Below the pieces are notes generated by a model, which was not told the origin of the DNA, ran no database searches, and saw nothing but the letters and a program-made list of their open reading frames with translations. Position numbers and translations under genes: made by a program. Below, piece after piece: positions 4,328-5,403 of a stretch of 5,403 nt of DNA (position 1 is its first letter; every line of letters begins with the position of its first letter). The stretch is taken from NCBI GenBank assembly GCA_017555325.1, contig JAFZGR010000313.1, positions 1 to 5,403 of the forward strand, read 5' to 3'. Source of the DNA: Alphaproteobacteria bacterium (GTDB taxonomy: Bacteria; Pseudomonadota; Alphaproteobacteria; CAAHEQ01; UBA3637).

Positions 4328-5403
4328 TGATTTTTACTCAAATCAAGCAAAATATTTTTCGTTTTATAAAGTTTATCGTTAAGCAGATTAAGTTTAGGGT
4401 AATTCCGAAAAGTTTGTTGTATCGTTTTGTTTTGATTATTTTGTTGCCATTAATTTTGTTTCAGACAATTTTATTTGTGTTTTTTTATGAACGCCATTGG
4501 AATACGGTAAGTCGGCGTTTGGCGTTGGATATTTCGGGTGAAATTCAAACAATCGCCGATTATATTGTTTATCAAAATCCAACGATGTCTGAAATAGATT
4601 TATTTTTGAAAAAAGTACGGTCTAATTTGTGGTTGGATGTCTCTTTTATCCCTAATGCTCGGTTGGAACAGCAAAATATTGTTTATGAAGGGTCTGTTTT
4701 TCATTTGGCTAGTGCTTTACTGGCTTTAACCTATCCTGTTGATATGAAAGAGTTGTCTAATCAAAGTCAACAAATTAGCATGCAATTATCAAATGGTGTT
4801 TTAAAAACAATTGTGCCCCGCAAACGTTTTTTTAGTTCAACTGTTCATGTTTTTGTTATTTGGATGATTGGGTCTTCGGTTTTGTTGTTTTGGATTGCGT
4901 TTTTGTTTATGAAAAATCAAATTCGTTCTATTGAACGCTTGTCAAAAGCATCAGAATTATTTGGAACAGGTCATGATGTTTCTTTTAAGCCGAGTGGGGC
5001 AACAGAAGTTCGTCAAGCGGGTTATTCTTTTATTTTGATGAAAAACCGTATTCAAAAATATTTGAGTGAACGAACAACAATGCTTGCCGGTGTTTCTCAT
5101 GATTTAAGAACACCTCTAACCCGGATGAAATTGCAATTATCCATGATGCCATCTGATGAAACAACACAAGATTTATTGGAAGATGTATCGGAAATGGAGC
5201 AAATGTTAAATGGATATTTGGCTTTTGCTCGAGGGGAGGGTAAAGAAGTTCCACAGCCGATAAATTTAGATGAGCTTGTTTTGCAGATTGTTGAAAAGCA
5301 GAGGAAATTAGGACAGAAAATTAATTTTCATTTTGAGGAAAATATTTGTATATCCGGTCGATTAGGTGAAATCAGTCGGGCTATTACAAATATTTTAACA
5401 AAT
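4327..5403 (+). CDS. EnvZ-like sensor histidine kinase, 3' truncated by window edge
   Basis: This is a membrane sensor kinase that should phosphorylate the upstream regulator. The frame is open from ATG 4327 to the window end (359 codons, no stop). A basic cytoplasmic N-terminus (1-30) precedes TM1 (about 32-54). A periplasmic sensor loop of about 120 residues follows (55-173), then TM2 (about 174-195). A HAMP linker (about 196-247, with GATEVRQAGYSF) leads to the DHp domain with MLAGVSHDLRTPLTRMKLQL (252-271) and phosphoacceptor His258. The ATP-binding domain starts at about 312 and the window ends inside the N-box (RAITNILTN). The AGVSHDLRTPLTR signature is that of EnvZ, and the loop length is also EnvZ-like. 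The usual proline near the start of HAMP is absent (IRSIERL). The start overlaps the regulator stop as TAATG with no clear Shine-Dalgarno, so translation is probably coupled. The stimulus is unknown. Confidence 0.92.
   Translation, partial: MIFTQIKQNIFRFIKFIVKQIKFRVIPKSLLYRFVLIILLPLILFQTILFVFFYERHWNTVSRRLALDISGEIQTIADYIVYQNPTMSEIDLFLKKVRSNLWLDVSFIPNARLEQQNIVYEGSVFHLASALLALTYPVDMKELSNQSQQISMQLSNGVLKTIVPRKRFFSSTVHVFVIWMIGSSVLLFWIAFLFMKNQIRSIERLSKASELFGTGHDVSFKPSGATEVRQAGYSFILMKNRIQKYLSERTTMLAGVSHDLRTPLTRMKLQLSMMPSDETTQDLLEDVSEMEQMLNGYLAFARGEGKEVPQPINLDELVLQIVEKQRKLGQKINFHFEENICISGRLGEISRAITNILTN

Noticed and set aside
5030..5254. Minus-strand open frame opposite the kinase
   Set aside because: It lies antisense to the strongly conserved DHp domain of the histidine kinase.
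1..5403. CRISPR array, tRNA, rRNA, insertion sequence or toxin-antitoxin pair
   Set aside because: I found no regularly spaced repeats, cloverleaf-like sequences, transposase motifs, terminal inverted repeats or paired small genes with such signatures.

Overview
The window looks like chromosomal DNA of an AT-rich, Gram-negative bacterium. An LptG protein means the cell exports lipopolysaccharide. The stand-alone Hpt protein (motif HDIKGQGSTFGYP) followed by an OmpR-type regulator and an EnvZ-like kinase suggests an alphaproteobacterium, perhaps one of the AT-rich host-associated or uncultured lineages. That placement is inferred from protein style and base composition. There is no rRNA, tRNA, transposase, integrase or CRISPR array to refine it.

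Layout: (1) Bases 1-58 hold the end of an upstream reading frame, probably lptF, overlapping the start of lptG (55-1155, +). (2) A good sigma70-type promoter (1178-1206) precedes an unrecognised 266-residue soluble protein (1252-2052, +). It has two copies of a GRWFG[FW]DD motif, a basic Ser-rich linker and two PLTLGG motifs, and it ends at a strong rho-independent hairpin (2065-2096). (3) Bases 2097-2358 have no convincing gene but contain a second terminator-like hairpin with no obvious transcript feeding it. (4) A HAD-superfamily phosphatase lies on the minus strand (2359-3003). (5) A 192-bp divergent intergenic region carries a perfect 7-bp inverted repeat, a TTAA-N7-TTAA match and a plausible promoter for the next operon. 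(6) A tightly packed plus-strand operon follows: an Hpt phosphotransfer protein (3196-3651), an OmpR-family response regulator (3653-4327) and an EnvZ-like sensor kinase (4327 to the window edge, truncated in its ATP-binding domain).

How the genes relate: lptG belongs to envelope biogenesis. The last three genes form one signalling unit, because their junctions are 1 bp apart and then 1 bp overlapping. The kinase should sense an envelope or cytoplasmic cue, autophosphorylate on His258 and pass phosphate to Asp54 of the regulator. The Hpt protein (His82 counted from the ATG at 3187, His79 from the preferred start) is an extra component that an EnvZ/OmpR pair does not need.

The least explained items are the repeat-bearing protein at 1252-2052, the Hpt protein's role in the OmpR/EnvZ-type operon, and the inverted repeat between the divergent genes. 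I found nothing that can be called a new system with confidence.
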